Of a stretch of 64,000 nt of DNA, positions 51,471 to 59,812 are shown in pieces. The stretch is from JACCWP01 sp963785115 (GTDB lineage Bacteria; Actinomycetota; Actinomycetes; Propionibacteriales; Nocardioidaceae): positions 712,332 to 776,331 of the forward strand of contig CAWATY010000006.1 in assembly GCA_963785115.1 (NCBI GenBank), read 5' to 3'. Position numbers and translations under genes: made by a program. Numbering within the stretch: position 1 is the first letter of the stretch; each line of letters opens with the position of its first letter. A model generated the notes under the pieces. The model was not told the origin of the DNA. It saw only the letters and a list, made by a program, of their open reading frames with translations, and ran no database searches.

Positions 51471-54400
51471 GTGAGCGACGACATGTCCGGCGGGACGGGT
51501 GCCGCCGACGCGCCGAGCGCGGCACGACCACCCTCGGGATCCCGACGATCGGTGCTGCTCCCCACCCTGGTGACCCTCGGCGTGCTGCTGCTGCTGCTCG
51601 CGGTCTTCACCGGGGTGTGGACCGATCGGCTGTGGTTCCAGTCGGTCGACTACTCCTCGGTGTTCAGCAAGGTGCTGCTGACCCGGGCCGGGCTGTTCGT
51701 CGCCGGCGCCCTCGTGCTCGCCGGCGCGGTGGCGGGCAACGTGGTCATCGCCTACCGCGCCCGCCCGTTCGTCCGGGCGGCCGCGGCCAACAACGAGGCC
51801 CTCAGCCGCTGGCGCTCGTCGATCGAGCCGGTGCGGGGCCGGGTGCTGATCGTGCTCAGCGCGGTGCTGGCGGTGCTGGCGGGCAGCGTCACGTCCGGTC
51901 AGTGGCAGACGTTCCTGCTGTGGCGGCACGGCGGCGAGTGGAACCAGGACGACGTCTACTTCCACAAGGACCTCGGGTTCTTCGTCTTCGACTACCCGTG
52001 GCTGCGGTTCATCACGTCGTTCGGCTTCGTCACGTTGGCCGTGTGCATCATCGCCGTCGCCGTCACCCACTACCTCTACGGCGGCATCGACCTCCAGCAG
52101 CGACGTGGCCGGCTCACCGCCGAGGCGCAGACGCACTTGTCGATCCTGCTCGGGCTGTTCGTCGCACTGAAGGCGTGGGCGTACTGGCTCGACCGGTTCG
52201 GCTACGCGATCGCCGACGGTGGCCGGTTCACCGGTATCCAGTACACCGACGCCAACGCCCGCATCCCGGCCAAGAACATCCTCATCGTCATCGCGATCAT
52301 CTGTGCACTGCTGTTGTTCGCGAGTGCGTTCCGGCGCACGTGGTTGCTGCCCGGCATCGGTCTCGGGCTGCTCGCGCTCAGCTCGATCCTGCTGTCCGGT
52401 GTGTGGCCGGCGATCATGCAGAGCGTCCAGGTGAAGCCGTCGGAGGCCGACAAGGAGAGCCCGTACATCCAGCTGAGCATCGACGCCACCCGTGACGCGT
52501 ACGGCGTGAAGGACGTCCAGGAGACGGAGTACGACGCGACCACGGACGTCAGTCCCGGCGACCTGGAGTCGCAGAACACCGCGTTGCCCAACACCCGGTT
52601 GCTCGACCCCACGCTGGTGTCGCCGGCCTTCACCCAGCTGCAGCAGGTGCGTGGCTTCTACTCGGTGCCCGAGACGCTCGACGTCGACCGCTACTCGTTC
52701 CTCGACCAGGAGAGCACCTCCCCGCAGGACATGATCGTCGCCGCTCGCGAGATCAATCTCGACGGCCTCGACGAGCAGCAGCGGAACTGGACCAACGACC
52801 ACACCGTCTACACCCACGGCTTCGGCATGATCGCGGCGTACGGAGACCGCCGCGGGCCGGAGGGGCAGCCGCAGTGGGCCGAGTCGTCCATCCCCCCGCA
52901 GGGCGAGATCAGCGACCTGGCCACCGAGGAGGGCAGCGGCGACTCGTACCAGCCGCGGATCTACTTCGGTGAGGACACCCCCGAGTACTCCATCGTCGGC
53001 GGACCGGAGGGATCTCCCGTCGAGGTCGACTTCCCGACCTCGGAGTCCAGCTCGTCGGAGCCCACGCTGACGACGTACGAGGGCGACGGCGGGGTGCCGG
53101 TCGGCGGACTGCTCAACCAGACCCTGTACGCGCTGAAGTTCGGCGAGCCGAACATCGTGCTGTCCGGCCGGGTCAACGACGAGTCGCAGATCCTCTACGA
53201 CCGCGACCCGCGGGAGCGGGTCGAGAAGGTCGCCCCGTGGCTGACCGTCGACGGCAACGCCTACCCGGCCGTGGTCGGTGACCAGATGGTCTGGATCGTC
53301 GACGGCTACACGACCACCAACTCCTACCCCATGTCGGACCGGGTCGACCTCGACTCCGCGACCTCGGACACCAACACCGAGGTCGGGTCGACGGCTGCGC
53401 TGCCCAGCGACCAGATCACCTACATGCGCAACTCCGTCAAGGCCACGGTCGACGCCTACACCGGCGACGTGACGCTCTACCAGTGGGACGAGGAGGACCC
53501 GATCCTGGATGCGTGGATGAGCGCGTTCCCGGACGTGGTGCAGCCGAAGAGCGAGATCTCCGACGACCTGCTCGACCACCTGCGCTACCCCGAGGACATG
53601 TTCAAGGTGCAGCGTGAGGTGCTGCAGACCTACCACGTCGACGACCCGATCACGTTCTTCTCGGGCTCGGAGCGCTGGGAGGTCCCCACCGACCCGTCCG
53701 ACCAGGCTGACAACACCCTGCAGCCGCCCTACTACCTGTCGGTGCAGATGCCCACCGTGACCGATGACGGGAGTGTCGACCTCGACGCGGCGCCGCAGGA
53801 CCCGATCTTCTCGCTCACCAGCGTGTACGTGCCGGTCGGTAGACAGAACCTTGCGTCGTTCGTGTCGGTCGACTCCGACCCGAACAGCGACGCCTACGGG
53901 CAGCTGACCTTGCTGGTGGCGCCACCCGACCGGATCTCGGGACCACAGCAGATCGCCACCGAGTTCCAGAGCGACGAGTCGGTCGCCGATGCACTGCTGT
54001 CGTTCCGGCAGGCCGGCGTCACCGAGCTCTACGGAAACCTGCTCACGGTGCCGGCGGGCCGCGGGCTGCTGTACGTGCAGCCGATCTACACCCAGCGGGA
54101 GAGCACGTCGGGCACCGGCGCGTACCCGCAGCTGCAGTTCGTGCTGGCGTCGTTCGGCTCCGACGTGGGGATCGGGCAGGACCTCCAGGGGGCGCTCGCC
54201 GACGCCCTCGGTACGGCCGAGCCGGACGTGCCTCCCGACGGTGGTGGCGAGGAGCCGCCGCCCAACCAACCGCCGAACCCCTCCGACGACGTCGCCGAGC
54301 TGCTCACGCAGGCCGCGGACAAGTACGAACAGGCCCAGGCGGCGCTCCAGGCTCGCGATCTCGGTGAGTACCAGGACCTGATCGAGGAGTACAACGCGCT

Positions 54401-54539
54401 GGTCCAGCGGGCCACCGAGCTGCTGGAGAACCCGCCCGAGGACGGTGGGGACTCGGGTGGCGACACCGGCGGCGACACCGGTGGTGACACGGGCGGGTCA
54501 GGCGCCCGCACCGCCGGACTGGGCGGGCCCCTGATTTGA
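51471..54539 (+). CDS. UPF0182 large membrane protein (Rv3193c type)
   Basis: The 1022-residue product has about seven membrane helices in the first 320 residues, including VLLPTLVTLGVLLLLLAVFT and LIVLSAVLAVLAG. A large extracytoplasmic domain follows (landmarks WTNDHTVYTHGFGM, VDGYTTTNSYPMSDR, QLTLLVAPP). The C-terminal region holds a coiled-coil segment (LLTQAADKYEQAQAALQARD) and a Gly/Asp/Thr tail encoded by a 12-bp repeat. UPF0182 proteins are conserved in actinobacteria; the role is unknown. RBS GGAGGAGC precedes the GTG start. It is the last gene of the conserved block before the tRNA. Confidence 0.93.
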   Translation: MSDDMSGGTGAADAPSAARPPSGSRRSVLLPTLVTLGVLLLLLAVFTGVWTDRLWFQSVDYSSVFSKVLLTRAGLFVAGALVLAGAVAGNVVIAYRARPFVRAAAANNEALSRWRSSIEPVRGRVLIVLSAVLAVLAGSVTSGQWQTFLLWRHGGEWNQDDVYFHKDLGFFVFDYPWLRFITSFGFVTLAVCIIAVAVTHYLYGGIDLQQRRGRLTAEAQTHLSILLGLFVALKAWAYWLDRFGYAIADGGRFTGIQYTDANARIPAKNILIVIAIICALLLFASAFRRTWLLPGIGLGLLALSSILLSGVWPAIMQSVQVKPSEADKESPYIQLSIDATRDAYGVKDVQETEYDATTDVSPGDLESQNTALPNTRLLDPTLVSPAFTQLQQVRGFYSVPETLDVDRYSFLDQESTSPQDMIVAAREINLDGLDEQQRNWTNDHTVYTHGFGMIAAYGDRRGPEGQPQWAESSIPPQGEISDLATEEGSGDSYQPRIYFGEDTPEYSIVGGPEGSPVEVDFPTSESSSSEPTLTTYEGDGGVPVGGLLNQTLYALKFGEPNIVLSGRVNDESQILYDRDPRERVEKVAPWLTVDGNAYPAVVGDQMVWIVDGYTTTNSYPMSDRVDLDSATSDTNTEVGSTAALPSDQITYMRNSVKATVDAYTGDVTLYQWDEEDPILDAWMSAFPDVVQPKSEISDDLLDHLRYPEDMFKVQREVLQTYHVDDPITFFSGSERWEVPTDPSDQADNTLQPPYYLSVQMPTVTDDGSVDLDAAPQDPIFSLTSVYVPVGRQNLASFVSVDSDPNSDAYGQLTLLVAPPDRISGPQQIATEFQSDESVADALLSFRQAGVTELYGNLLTVPAGRGLLYVQPIYTQRESTSGTGAYPQLQFVLASFGSDVGIGQDLQGALADALGTAEPDVPPDGGGEEPPPNQPPNPSDDVAELLTQAADKYEQAQAALQARDLGEYQDLIEEYNALVQRATELLENPPEDGGDSGGDTGGDTGGDTGGSGARTAGLGGPLI
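54444..54491 (+). repeat. 12-bp tandem repeat, four copies, at the UPF0182 3' end
   Basis: Units GGTGGGGACTCG, GGTGGCGACACC, GGCGGCGACACC and GGTGGTGACACG in tandem encode a GGDS/GGDT repeat at the extreme C-terminus of the UPF0182 protein. Confidence 0.88.
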
Positions 54540-54577
54540 ACCTGCGTCGCCGCGGGCTCTATGCTGGTGGGTGCCGA

Positions 54578-54651
54578 CGCGGGGTGGAGCAGCTCGGTAG
54601 CTCGCTGGGCTCATAACCCAGAGGTCGCAGGTTCAAATCCTGCCCCCGCTA
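54578..54651 (+). tRNA. Initiator tRNA-fMet (anticodon CAT)
   Basis: A full cloverleaf folds: acceptor starting CGCGGGG, D arm with GAGCAGCTCGGTAGCTC, anticodon arm CTGGG-CTCATAA-CCCAG and T arm GGTTCAAATCC. The three G:C pairs next to the anticodon loop and the unpaired first base of the acceptor (C1 opposite T72) mark an initiator tRNA. The 3' CCA is not encoded. A strong terminator follows. Confidence 0.95.
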
Positions 54652-54657
54652 CAAAGT

Positions 54658-54691
54658 TCAGGCGTGGGATCCAGTCGGATCCCACGCCTGA
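54658..54691 (+). terminator. Terminator of the tRNA-fMet gene
   Basis: A perfect 15-bp stem (54658-54672 with 54677-54691, loop AGTC) directly after the tRNA gene. Confidence 0.75.
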
Positions 54692-54832
54692 CAGCATGTG
54701 ATTTGATCCACCTTCCACGAACCCTCGATTGTGGGTGCGCGGAGCTCACTCTCCGCCTCGTCTGGATGATCGAGCCCCGACTGCTGCCGGTCGTTCCCGA
54801 TGCCAGCGGTGTCGTCAACGCACCTCATGTGC

Positions 54833-55054
54833 ATGAGCACCCATCACCTCGAAGGCCTCGAACAGCTCATCAGCATCGACGAGCTCTCCGAGTACCTCGG
54901 CGTTCCCGTCAAGACGATCTACGACTGGCGGCTGACGGGCCACGGTCCCTGAGTGATCCGGGCCGGCCGGCATCTGACGTACACGATCTCGGACGTTCGC
55001 GAGTGGTTGGCCACCCAGCGCGAGAGTGTGCCGGGGCAGGCTGCAAGGTTCTGA
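54833..55054 (+). pseudogene. Excisionase-like helix-turn-helix protein broken by a stop codon
   Basis: The frame from ATG 54833 reads LISIDELSEYLGVPVKTIYD, then WRLTGHGP, an in-frame TGA at 54950-54952, and continues in the same frame as VIRAGRHLTYTISDVREWLA to a stop at 55052. Together these form a normal MerR-like excisionase/HTH_17 protein of about 73 residues, in which family members usually have Arg at the position of the TGA (CGA to TGA is a single change). Excisionase-like genes often mark integrative elements; here it lies 180 bp after a tRNA gene. No integrase gene is present in the window. Confidence 0.7.
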
Positions 55055-55242
55055 TGACCTCGAGATCGGCCAGACGAGCGACTGGCACGAAGCGCTCGCG
55101 AACTGGATGGACGAGGCGTCCGTCGTCGCTCACCCGTCGAGGGACGGTCACGCGCATGCATTGACGCGCGCCGATCTACAGGACAACGTCAGTATGCAAA
55201 CGAATGCCGGTCGGACCGGCCACCTCAGAAAGAAGAAAGCCC

Positions 55243-55368
55243 ATGAAAGCGATCGTCCAGGACACCTACGGAAAAGCGGATGTTCTCGAACTCCGGGACA
55301 TCGACAAGCCCGTGCAGGACACGTACGGCTCCGCCGATGTCCAGACCACTACGGGAGGCACACGATGA
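55243..55368 (+). pseudogene. Remnant of zinc-type alcohol dehydrogenase genes (fused N-termini)
   Basis: The 41-codon frame begins MKAIVQDTYGKADVLELRDI, the usual N-terminus of a zinc-type alcohol dehydrogenase/quinone oxidoreductase. It then jumps at DKP to VQDTYGSADVQTTTGGTR and stops. VQDTYG-x-ADV occurs twice, so it looks like the beginnings of two related genes joined by deletion. The ribosome binding site (AGAAAGAAG) survives. The stop overlaps the ATG of the next gene, so translation may now serve to couple that gene. Confidence 0.65.
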
Positions 55369-56051
55369 GGGTCTGCATCGTCGGAGCGTCCGGCAAACTC
55401 GGGCAGTACATGGTGCAGCACGCGTTGGATCGAGGCTACGAGGTGGTCGGCGTGTGCCGGCAGGAAAGCGTGGGGAAACTCGACCGGTTCAAGGGGCGTA
55501 TCACCGTGATCCCGGGAGCAACGGACGACCCCGAGGTCATCAAGCGCGCGGTCGCGGGGTGCGACGGGGTGCTCGTCGTGATGACCCCGGTTGGCGTCAA
55601 CGGGTACTCGACGGGAACGACCCAGGCAGTGCTCGACTACGCACCTCCGGGCGCGCGCCTTGTGTTCTCGTGCGGGTGGCACATCACCCGCGACGGCCAG
55701 GACGTGTACTCGTGGAAGCTCAAGGTGATGGTGAACGTCTTCGGCCGGCTTGCGCGACTCGCTCGAAAGGTCGACCTCGACGACCAGGTGGAGGCATGCC
55801 GGCGGGTGTTTGCCAGCGACACCCGGTGGACAGTCGTGCGCGGCAGCGACCTCGAGGAGGGCGAAAGCCAGGGCCTGCCCGTGTGGAGCGAGCACGTAGG
55901 CGATCCAATCCTGGCGAGCAACCTCACGCGTCGAGTGGACTTTGCCCTGTTCATGGTGGAGGCCCTCGAGAACGACGAGCTCGTCCACGAGGCCCCGGCG
56001 ATCGTCGGCCGCGAGACGCCCTCGGCACTCGCCCACGCCGCCAGAGAATGA
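55365..56051 (+). CDS. NAD(P)-binding SDR-like/NmrA-like oxidoreductase
   Basis: The ATG at 55365 with GGGAGG at about 55354-55359 gives 228 residues. The nucleotide loop is VGASGKLGQYM (residues 5-15), followed by ITVIPGATDDPEVIKRAVAG, the pattern of atypical SDR (NAD(P)H-binding, NmrA-like) proteins. No classical YxxxK catalytic pair is obvious. It begins an apparent accessory gene group with the DJ-1 gene 70 bp downstream. Substrate unknown. Confidence 0.8.
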   Translation: MRVCIVGASGKLGQYMVQHALDRGYEVVGVCRQESVGKLDRFKGRITVIPGATDDPEVIKRAVAGCDGVLVVMTPVGVNGYSTGTTQAVLDYAPPGARLVFSCGWHITRDGQDVYSWKLKVMVNVFGRLARLARKVDLDDQVEACRRVFASDTRWTVVRGSDLEEGESQGLPVWSEHVGDPILASNLTRRVDFALFMVEALENDELVHEAPAIVGRETPSALAHAARE

Positions 56052-56121
56052 ACTCTTCAGTGCGCGAGGGTTCTCCAAAGCGAAAGACCCCGGGCCGCTC
56101 TTCCAAAGGCACGCTGAGAAC

Positions 56122-56733
56122 ATGACCAACGAGCCCAGCACGTTCCCACACCACATCGCCATCCTGCTATTCGACGGCGTCGAAGAGCTCGACGCCGTAG
56201 GCCCGTGGGAGGTACTGGCCCACTGGACCCGCAACCACCCAGACGACGGCTGGGCCGTGTCCTGCATGTCCCAGGACGGTCTGCCGGTGACCGCATCCAA
56301 GGGCCTGGTTCTGGGCGCACACCACGCCATCGCGGACGCACCACCCCTGCAGGTGCTCATATACCCAGGCGGCGACGGCACCCGGGGGCTTCTGCGCGAC
56401 CCCAAACACCTCGAGTGGGTCCGCGCCCAACGCGCGACCGTCCCGTTGATGACCAGTGTCTGCACCGGCGCTCTGGTCTACGCTGCTGCCGGGCTGCTCC
56501 GCGAGCGGCCGGCGACGACCTACTGGGCTGCGATGGACGAGCTGCGCGGGCTTGACCCCACCGTGCAGGTCCGCCCAGCCGACCGCTGGGTCGACGACGG
56601 CGACCTCATCACCTCTGCCGGCGTCAGCGCCGGTATCGACATGGCACTGCACCTGGTCACTCGCCTCGCCGGCCCCGAACGGGCCTGGCAAGTCCGGCGC
56701 GGCATCCAGTACGACCCCCAGCCACCCATCTGA
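56122..56733 (+). CDS. DJ-1/PfpI-family protein (isonitrile-hydratase-like)
   Basis: The 203-residue product shows the class I glutamine-amidotransferase-like fold of DJ-1/PfpI. The acidic residue lies in FDGVEELDAVGPWEVL, the oxyanion loop is YPGGDGTRG and the nucleophile is the Cys of TSVCTGALVYAAAGLL. The FDGVEELDAVGPWEV start is typical of the isonitrile hydratase InhA-like subgroup. It may protect against aldehydes or handle small nitrile or isonitrile compounds (unproven). The ribosome binding site is weak; it lies between the NmrA-like gene and the multicopper oxidase. Confidence 0.85.
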   Translation: MTNEPSTFPHHIAILLFDGVEELDAVGPWEVLAHWTRNHPDDGWAVSCMSQDGLPVTASKGLVLGAHHAIADAPPLQVLIYPGGDGTRGLLRDPKHLEWVRAQRATVPLMTSVCTGALVYAAAGLLRERPATTYWAAMDELRGLDPTVQVRPADRWVDDGDLITSAGVSAGIDMALHLVTRLAGPERAWQVRRGIQYDPQPPI

Positions 56734-56801
56734 CAAGGAAGACGTCATGCGTTGCGTCGGCGCCAGCACCGACGCGGGAGAAAGCCAGGAGGAGTCCGAT
56801 C

Positions 56802-58556
56802 ATGCCGAACGACAGTGACCGCACTCAGACTGAGAATCGCGGAAACTTCCCCACCGACATACGTGACCTCCCAGACTCTCGACCATCCGAGGTCGTCGTT
56901 CTCGCAGACGGGGAGGAGTTCGACCTGTGTATTGCCCCGATGGTCAAACGGCTAGGCGATGCGACCGTGCGCATGCTTGCCTACAACGGGTCGGTGCCCG
57001 GGCCCACCTTGCGAGTCCAGCAGGGTTCGGAAGTGGTCATCAACGTGACCAACGAGGCTGACACCGAGGCCACCGTGCACTGGCACGGGCTGCGGTTGCA
57101 GAACGCCTATGACGGGACACACGAGACCCAGACACCAATGCAGGTGGGTCAGAGCTTCAGCTATCGACTGCAGTTCCACGATCCCGGCCTGTACTGGTAC
57201 CACCCGCACATCCGCGAAGACTACGGCCAGGAGATGGGCCTGTACGGCAACATCGTGGTCGTCCCGTCGGACCCGGACTATTGGCCCACGGTGAACCGGG
57301 AGGAGCTGCTCACCCTCGATGATGTGTTGCTCGAGAACGGTCAGATCGCGTCTTTCAGCCGCACCGAGACGACCTACGTGGCGATGGGGAGGTTCGGCAA
57401 CACCATGCTCATCGGCGGTGACGTCGCCGCTGAACTGTCGGCCGACCTCGGGGAGTTGGCGCGCTTCTACTTGACCAACACCGCCAACACGCGGGTCTTC
57501 AATGTGGGCTTCGACAAGGCCCGCATGAAGCTGGTCGGTGGTGACAGCGGCCGGGTCGAGCACGAGGCCTTCGTGACTGAGGTGATGCTCGCGCCGTCGG
57601 AGCGGATCGTCGTCGACGTCCTGTTCGACCAGCCTGGGCTCGTGACCCTCGAGCACCGGCATCCAGAGCGCAGCTACCCCCTGGCATCAGTCACCGTTGG
57701 CGAAGTCCCTGCCGAGCCGGAGTTGAGCGGGCAGTTCGAGGTACTTCGCACCAACGCCGATATGACAGCCGAACGGTATCGGCTGGACCGGTACCGCGAT
57801 GTGGCACCGGACAAGACGCTCGCGTTTGTCGCTGAGATGGACATGGGCGTACCCGACGGCCCCATCGTCTACTCCTGCCCGATGCACTCCGAAGTCATCA
57901 CCGCCGAGCAAGGCCGATGTCCGTACTGCGGCATGAAGCTGGTTGCCGTTGCCGCCACCTACACCTGCCCGATGCACCCCGATGTGGTGAGCCACTCACC
58001 CGACCGCTGCCCCGAATGCGGGATGAAACTCATGCCGTCGCAACTCGTCAACCAGACCTACGAACACCACGGCGACGAACCCACCCACGCCCAGCACCAC
58101 GCGACCGACCAGCAGCACGGCCACGCAGACGGTCACAACCATGCGGCAACTGGTGGCATCGAGTGGGAAGACGACATGGTCGACGTCAACCGGATCACCA
58201 CACGAGACAACATGCGCTGGAAGCTGGTCGACCGCAGCACAGGTGGGGAGAACCATGCGATCGACTGGCACTTCAAGGTCGGCGATCAGGTGAAGATTCG
58301 GCTGGTCAACGAAATGGACTCCGACCATCCAATGCACCACCCCTTCCACATCCACGGCGCGGGCCGCTTCCTTGTCATGAGCCGCGACGACACCGCCGAG
58401 CCCAACCTCGTCTGGAAAGACACCGTTCTCGTGCGCACCGGCGAAACCGTCGACATCCTCCTCGATGTGACCAACCCCGGTCTCTGGATGGCGCACTGCC
58501 ACATCGCCGAACACCACGAGAGCGGAATGATGTTCAGCTTCAGCGTCGACCCCTAG
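56802..58556 (+). CDS. Multicopper oxidase with two inserted heavy-metal-binding (HMBD) modules
   Basis: The 584-residue product has all copper motifs: HWHGLR and WYHPHIRE in the first cupredoxin domain, HPMHHPFHIHG and WMAHCHIAEHHESGMM in the last. Between domains two and three lie two YxCPMH modules: YSCPMHSEV with CPYCGMKL (about residues 357-379) and YTCPMHPDV with CPECGMKLM (about 387-410). A His-rich linker follows (HHGDEPTHAQHHATDQQHGH). Such modules normally occur in copper pumps and efflux proteins. No signal peptide or Tat motif is visible. It probably oxidises Cu(I) or another metal; AGGAGGAG precedes the ATG. Confidence 0.9.
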   Translation: MPNDSDRTQTENRGNFPTDIRDLPDSRPSEVVVLADGEEFDLCIAPMVKRLGDATVRMLAYNGSVPGPTLRVQQGSEVVINVTNEADTEATVHWHGLRLQNAYDGTHETQTPMQVGQSFSYRLQFHDPGLYWYHPHIREDYGQEMGLYGNIVVVPSDPDYWPTVNREELLTLDDVLLENGQIASFSRTETTYVAMGRFGNTMLIGGDVAAELSADLGELARFYLTNTANTRVFNVGFDKARMKLVGGDSGRVEHEAFVTEVMLAPSERIVVDVLFDQPGLVTLEHRHPERSYPLASVTVGEVPAEPELSGQFEVLRTNADMTAERYRLDRYRDVAPDKTLAFVAEMDMGVPDGPIVYSCPMHSEVITAEQGRCPYCGMKLVAVAATYTCPMHPDVVSHSPDRCPECGMKLMPSQLVNQTYEHHGDEPTHAQHHATDQQHGHADGHNHAATGGIEWEDDMVDVNRITTRDNMRWKLVDRSTGGENHAIDWHFKVGDQVKIRLVNEMDSDHPMHHPFHIHGAGRFLVMSRDDTAEPNLVWKDTVLVRTGETVDILLDVTNPGLWMAHCHIAEHHESGMMFSFSVDP

Positions 58557-58724
58557 CTAGCTAGTACCGACCGAATCCCCACACCCCTGGCTACACCTGC
58601 CAGGAGAGACCTGATCAGGTGTCCACTCAGCGCTCGGTTGACCGACACAAGCCGCGGGCTCGCATGGGTGCCGGTCGGCCGAGTGCGCGGGGCCTGGCGC
58701 GACGCGCCGCAGCGAAGATCGGAC

Positions 58725-58914
58725 GTCGGCAGACGGGAACCAAATCGCGTGGTCGCTGCGACAAGGAGATCATGAGTACCACCCCGATCGTGACCGACGC
58801 GGCGCTGGTCGCGGCGGTCGCGGACGGGGACGATGGCGCGCTGCGGGAGCTGTACGAGCGACACGGCGCCTGGCTGCACGGCTGGCTCATACGCCGCTGC
58901 AACGATCCTGACGT
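58725..58914 (+). repeat. Segmental duplication, copy A (sigma promoter and gene start)
   Basis: This 190-bp segment aligns without gaps to 59623-59812. It includes the promoter-like GGGAACC (58735-58741), a ribosome binding site AAGGAG and the first 48 codons of an ECF sigma gene. Differences are mostly substitutions, so the copies are not very recent. Confidence 0.85.
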
Positions 58915-58939
58915 ATCTCCTACCCATCCGCGCCCATGA
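58772..58939 (+). pseudogene. Truncated ECF sigma factor copy
   Basis: The frame from ATG 58772 gives 55 residues; the first 48 (TDAALVAAVADGDDGALREL and onwards to RRCNDPDV) match the start of the sigma factor at 59670. The sequence then diverges into SPTHPRP and stops, inside region 2. Promoter and ribosome binding site are retained, so a short peptide could still be made. The stop overlaps the ATG of the following membrane protein. Confidence 0.8.
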
Positions 58940-59556
58940 GGGCGGTCTTGGAGCCCTATGCCTTCCCCGCCTTGGGTGCTCTAGGCGGGCTGGCCTGGGG
59001 TTGTGGGTTGCGCGGGTTCATGACCCAGGTGACCAAGGACCCGTCGGTTGTCACGTGGAGTGGCACCTTCGCCTGGATCCTCGCTCCCAGCGTGGTCACT
59101 GGTCTGCTGCTGGGTTTGGCCGAGCACCTCCGGCGTACATCGTCCGCGTCGAGATGGCGATGGTTGGTGCTCTCGCCGTTCGTCTTTGCCTCAGTGCTTG
59201 TGGTCGACGTTTTTCGTCACGGCGCCACCCTCCAGGGTGGGGTCGGTGGCGGGACGGTCGGGGTGCCAGCATTCGGCGTGATCGGTGCCTACGCCATCGC
59301 TGGGCGTCGGCCCTGGTTGCGGGCTACCTGCGGACTCATCGCAATTGCGGTGGTCCCGATCTGGGGCCTTACTGCCACGGGGATCGGCGGTCCATCTCTG
59401 GGGCTGGACCAACCCGAGGGGTTGTGGGTGGCGCTGTACTACTGGACGTTCTTGGCGGTGCTGATGATCGCGTGCGCGATCCCACTGCGAATAGGCCCAA
59501 CGCCGCCGGGGGTTCCAGACATGCTCGAACAGGGCGACAGGTTCCAGAAGCGGTGA
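58936..59556 (+). CDS. Multi-pass membrane protein of unknown function
   Basis: The 206-residue product has about five or six hydrophobic segments (for example FPALGALGGLAWGCGLRGF and FAWILAPSVVTGLLLGLAE) and a charged C-terminal tail. I do not recognise a family with certainty. Its ATG overlaps the stop of the truncated sigma copy (ATGA), so it may be translated by coupling from the duplicated promoter. It lies between the two copies of the 190-bp duplication, which suggests it arrived in the same rearrangement. Confidence 0.65.
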   Translation: MRAVLEPYAFPALGALGGLAWGCGLRGFMTQVTKDPSVVTWSGTFAWILAPSVVTGLLLGLAEHLRRTSSASRWRWLVLSPFVFASVLVVDVFRHGATLQGGVGGGTVGVPAFGVIGAYAIAGRRPWLRATCGLIAIAVVPIWGLTATGIGGPSLGLDQPEGLWVALYYWTFLAVLMIACAIPLRIGPTPPGVPDMLEQGDRFQKR

Positions 59557-59622
59557 TGGACCTCGCCGTCATCCGCGGCGGGGGCTCGCTGCTTGGCTAG
59601 GCACGTCCCCACGAGTTTTGAT

Positions 59623-59812
59623 GTCGGCAGACGGGAACCAAACCGCGGGGTCGCTGCGACAGTGAGGTCGTGGACACCACCCCGACCGTGACCGACGCGG
59701 CGCTGGTCGCCGCGGTCGCGGACGGCGACCTGAGCGCGCTCCGGGAGCTGTACGCGCGTCATGGCGGGTGGCTGCACGCCCGGTTGCTCCGACGCTGCAA
59801 CGACCCCGACGT
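59623..59812 (+). repeat. Segmental duplication, copy B (intact sigma gene)
   Basis: The counterpart of 58725-58914, of identical length, with the promoter-like GGGAACC at 59633-59639. The GGAAC core resembles -35 elements of ECF-sigma-dependent promoters, so autoregulation of the sigma gene is plausible. Confidence 0.8.

Noticed and set aside
54578..54651. Elongator tRNA-Met or tRNA-Ile with CAT anticodon
   Set aside because: The three G:C pairs next to the anticodon loop and the unpaired 1-72 position mark it as initiator.
54664..55164. 166-codon plus-strand frame after the tRNA
   Set aside because: It is out of frame with the excisionase-like pseudogene, which shows the recognisable protein sequence.
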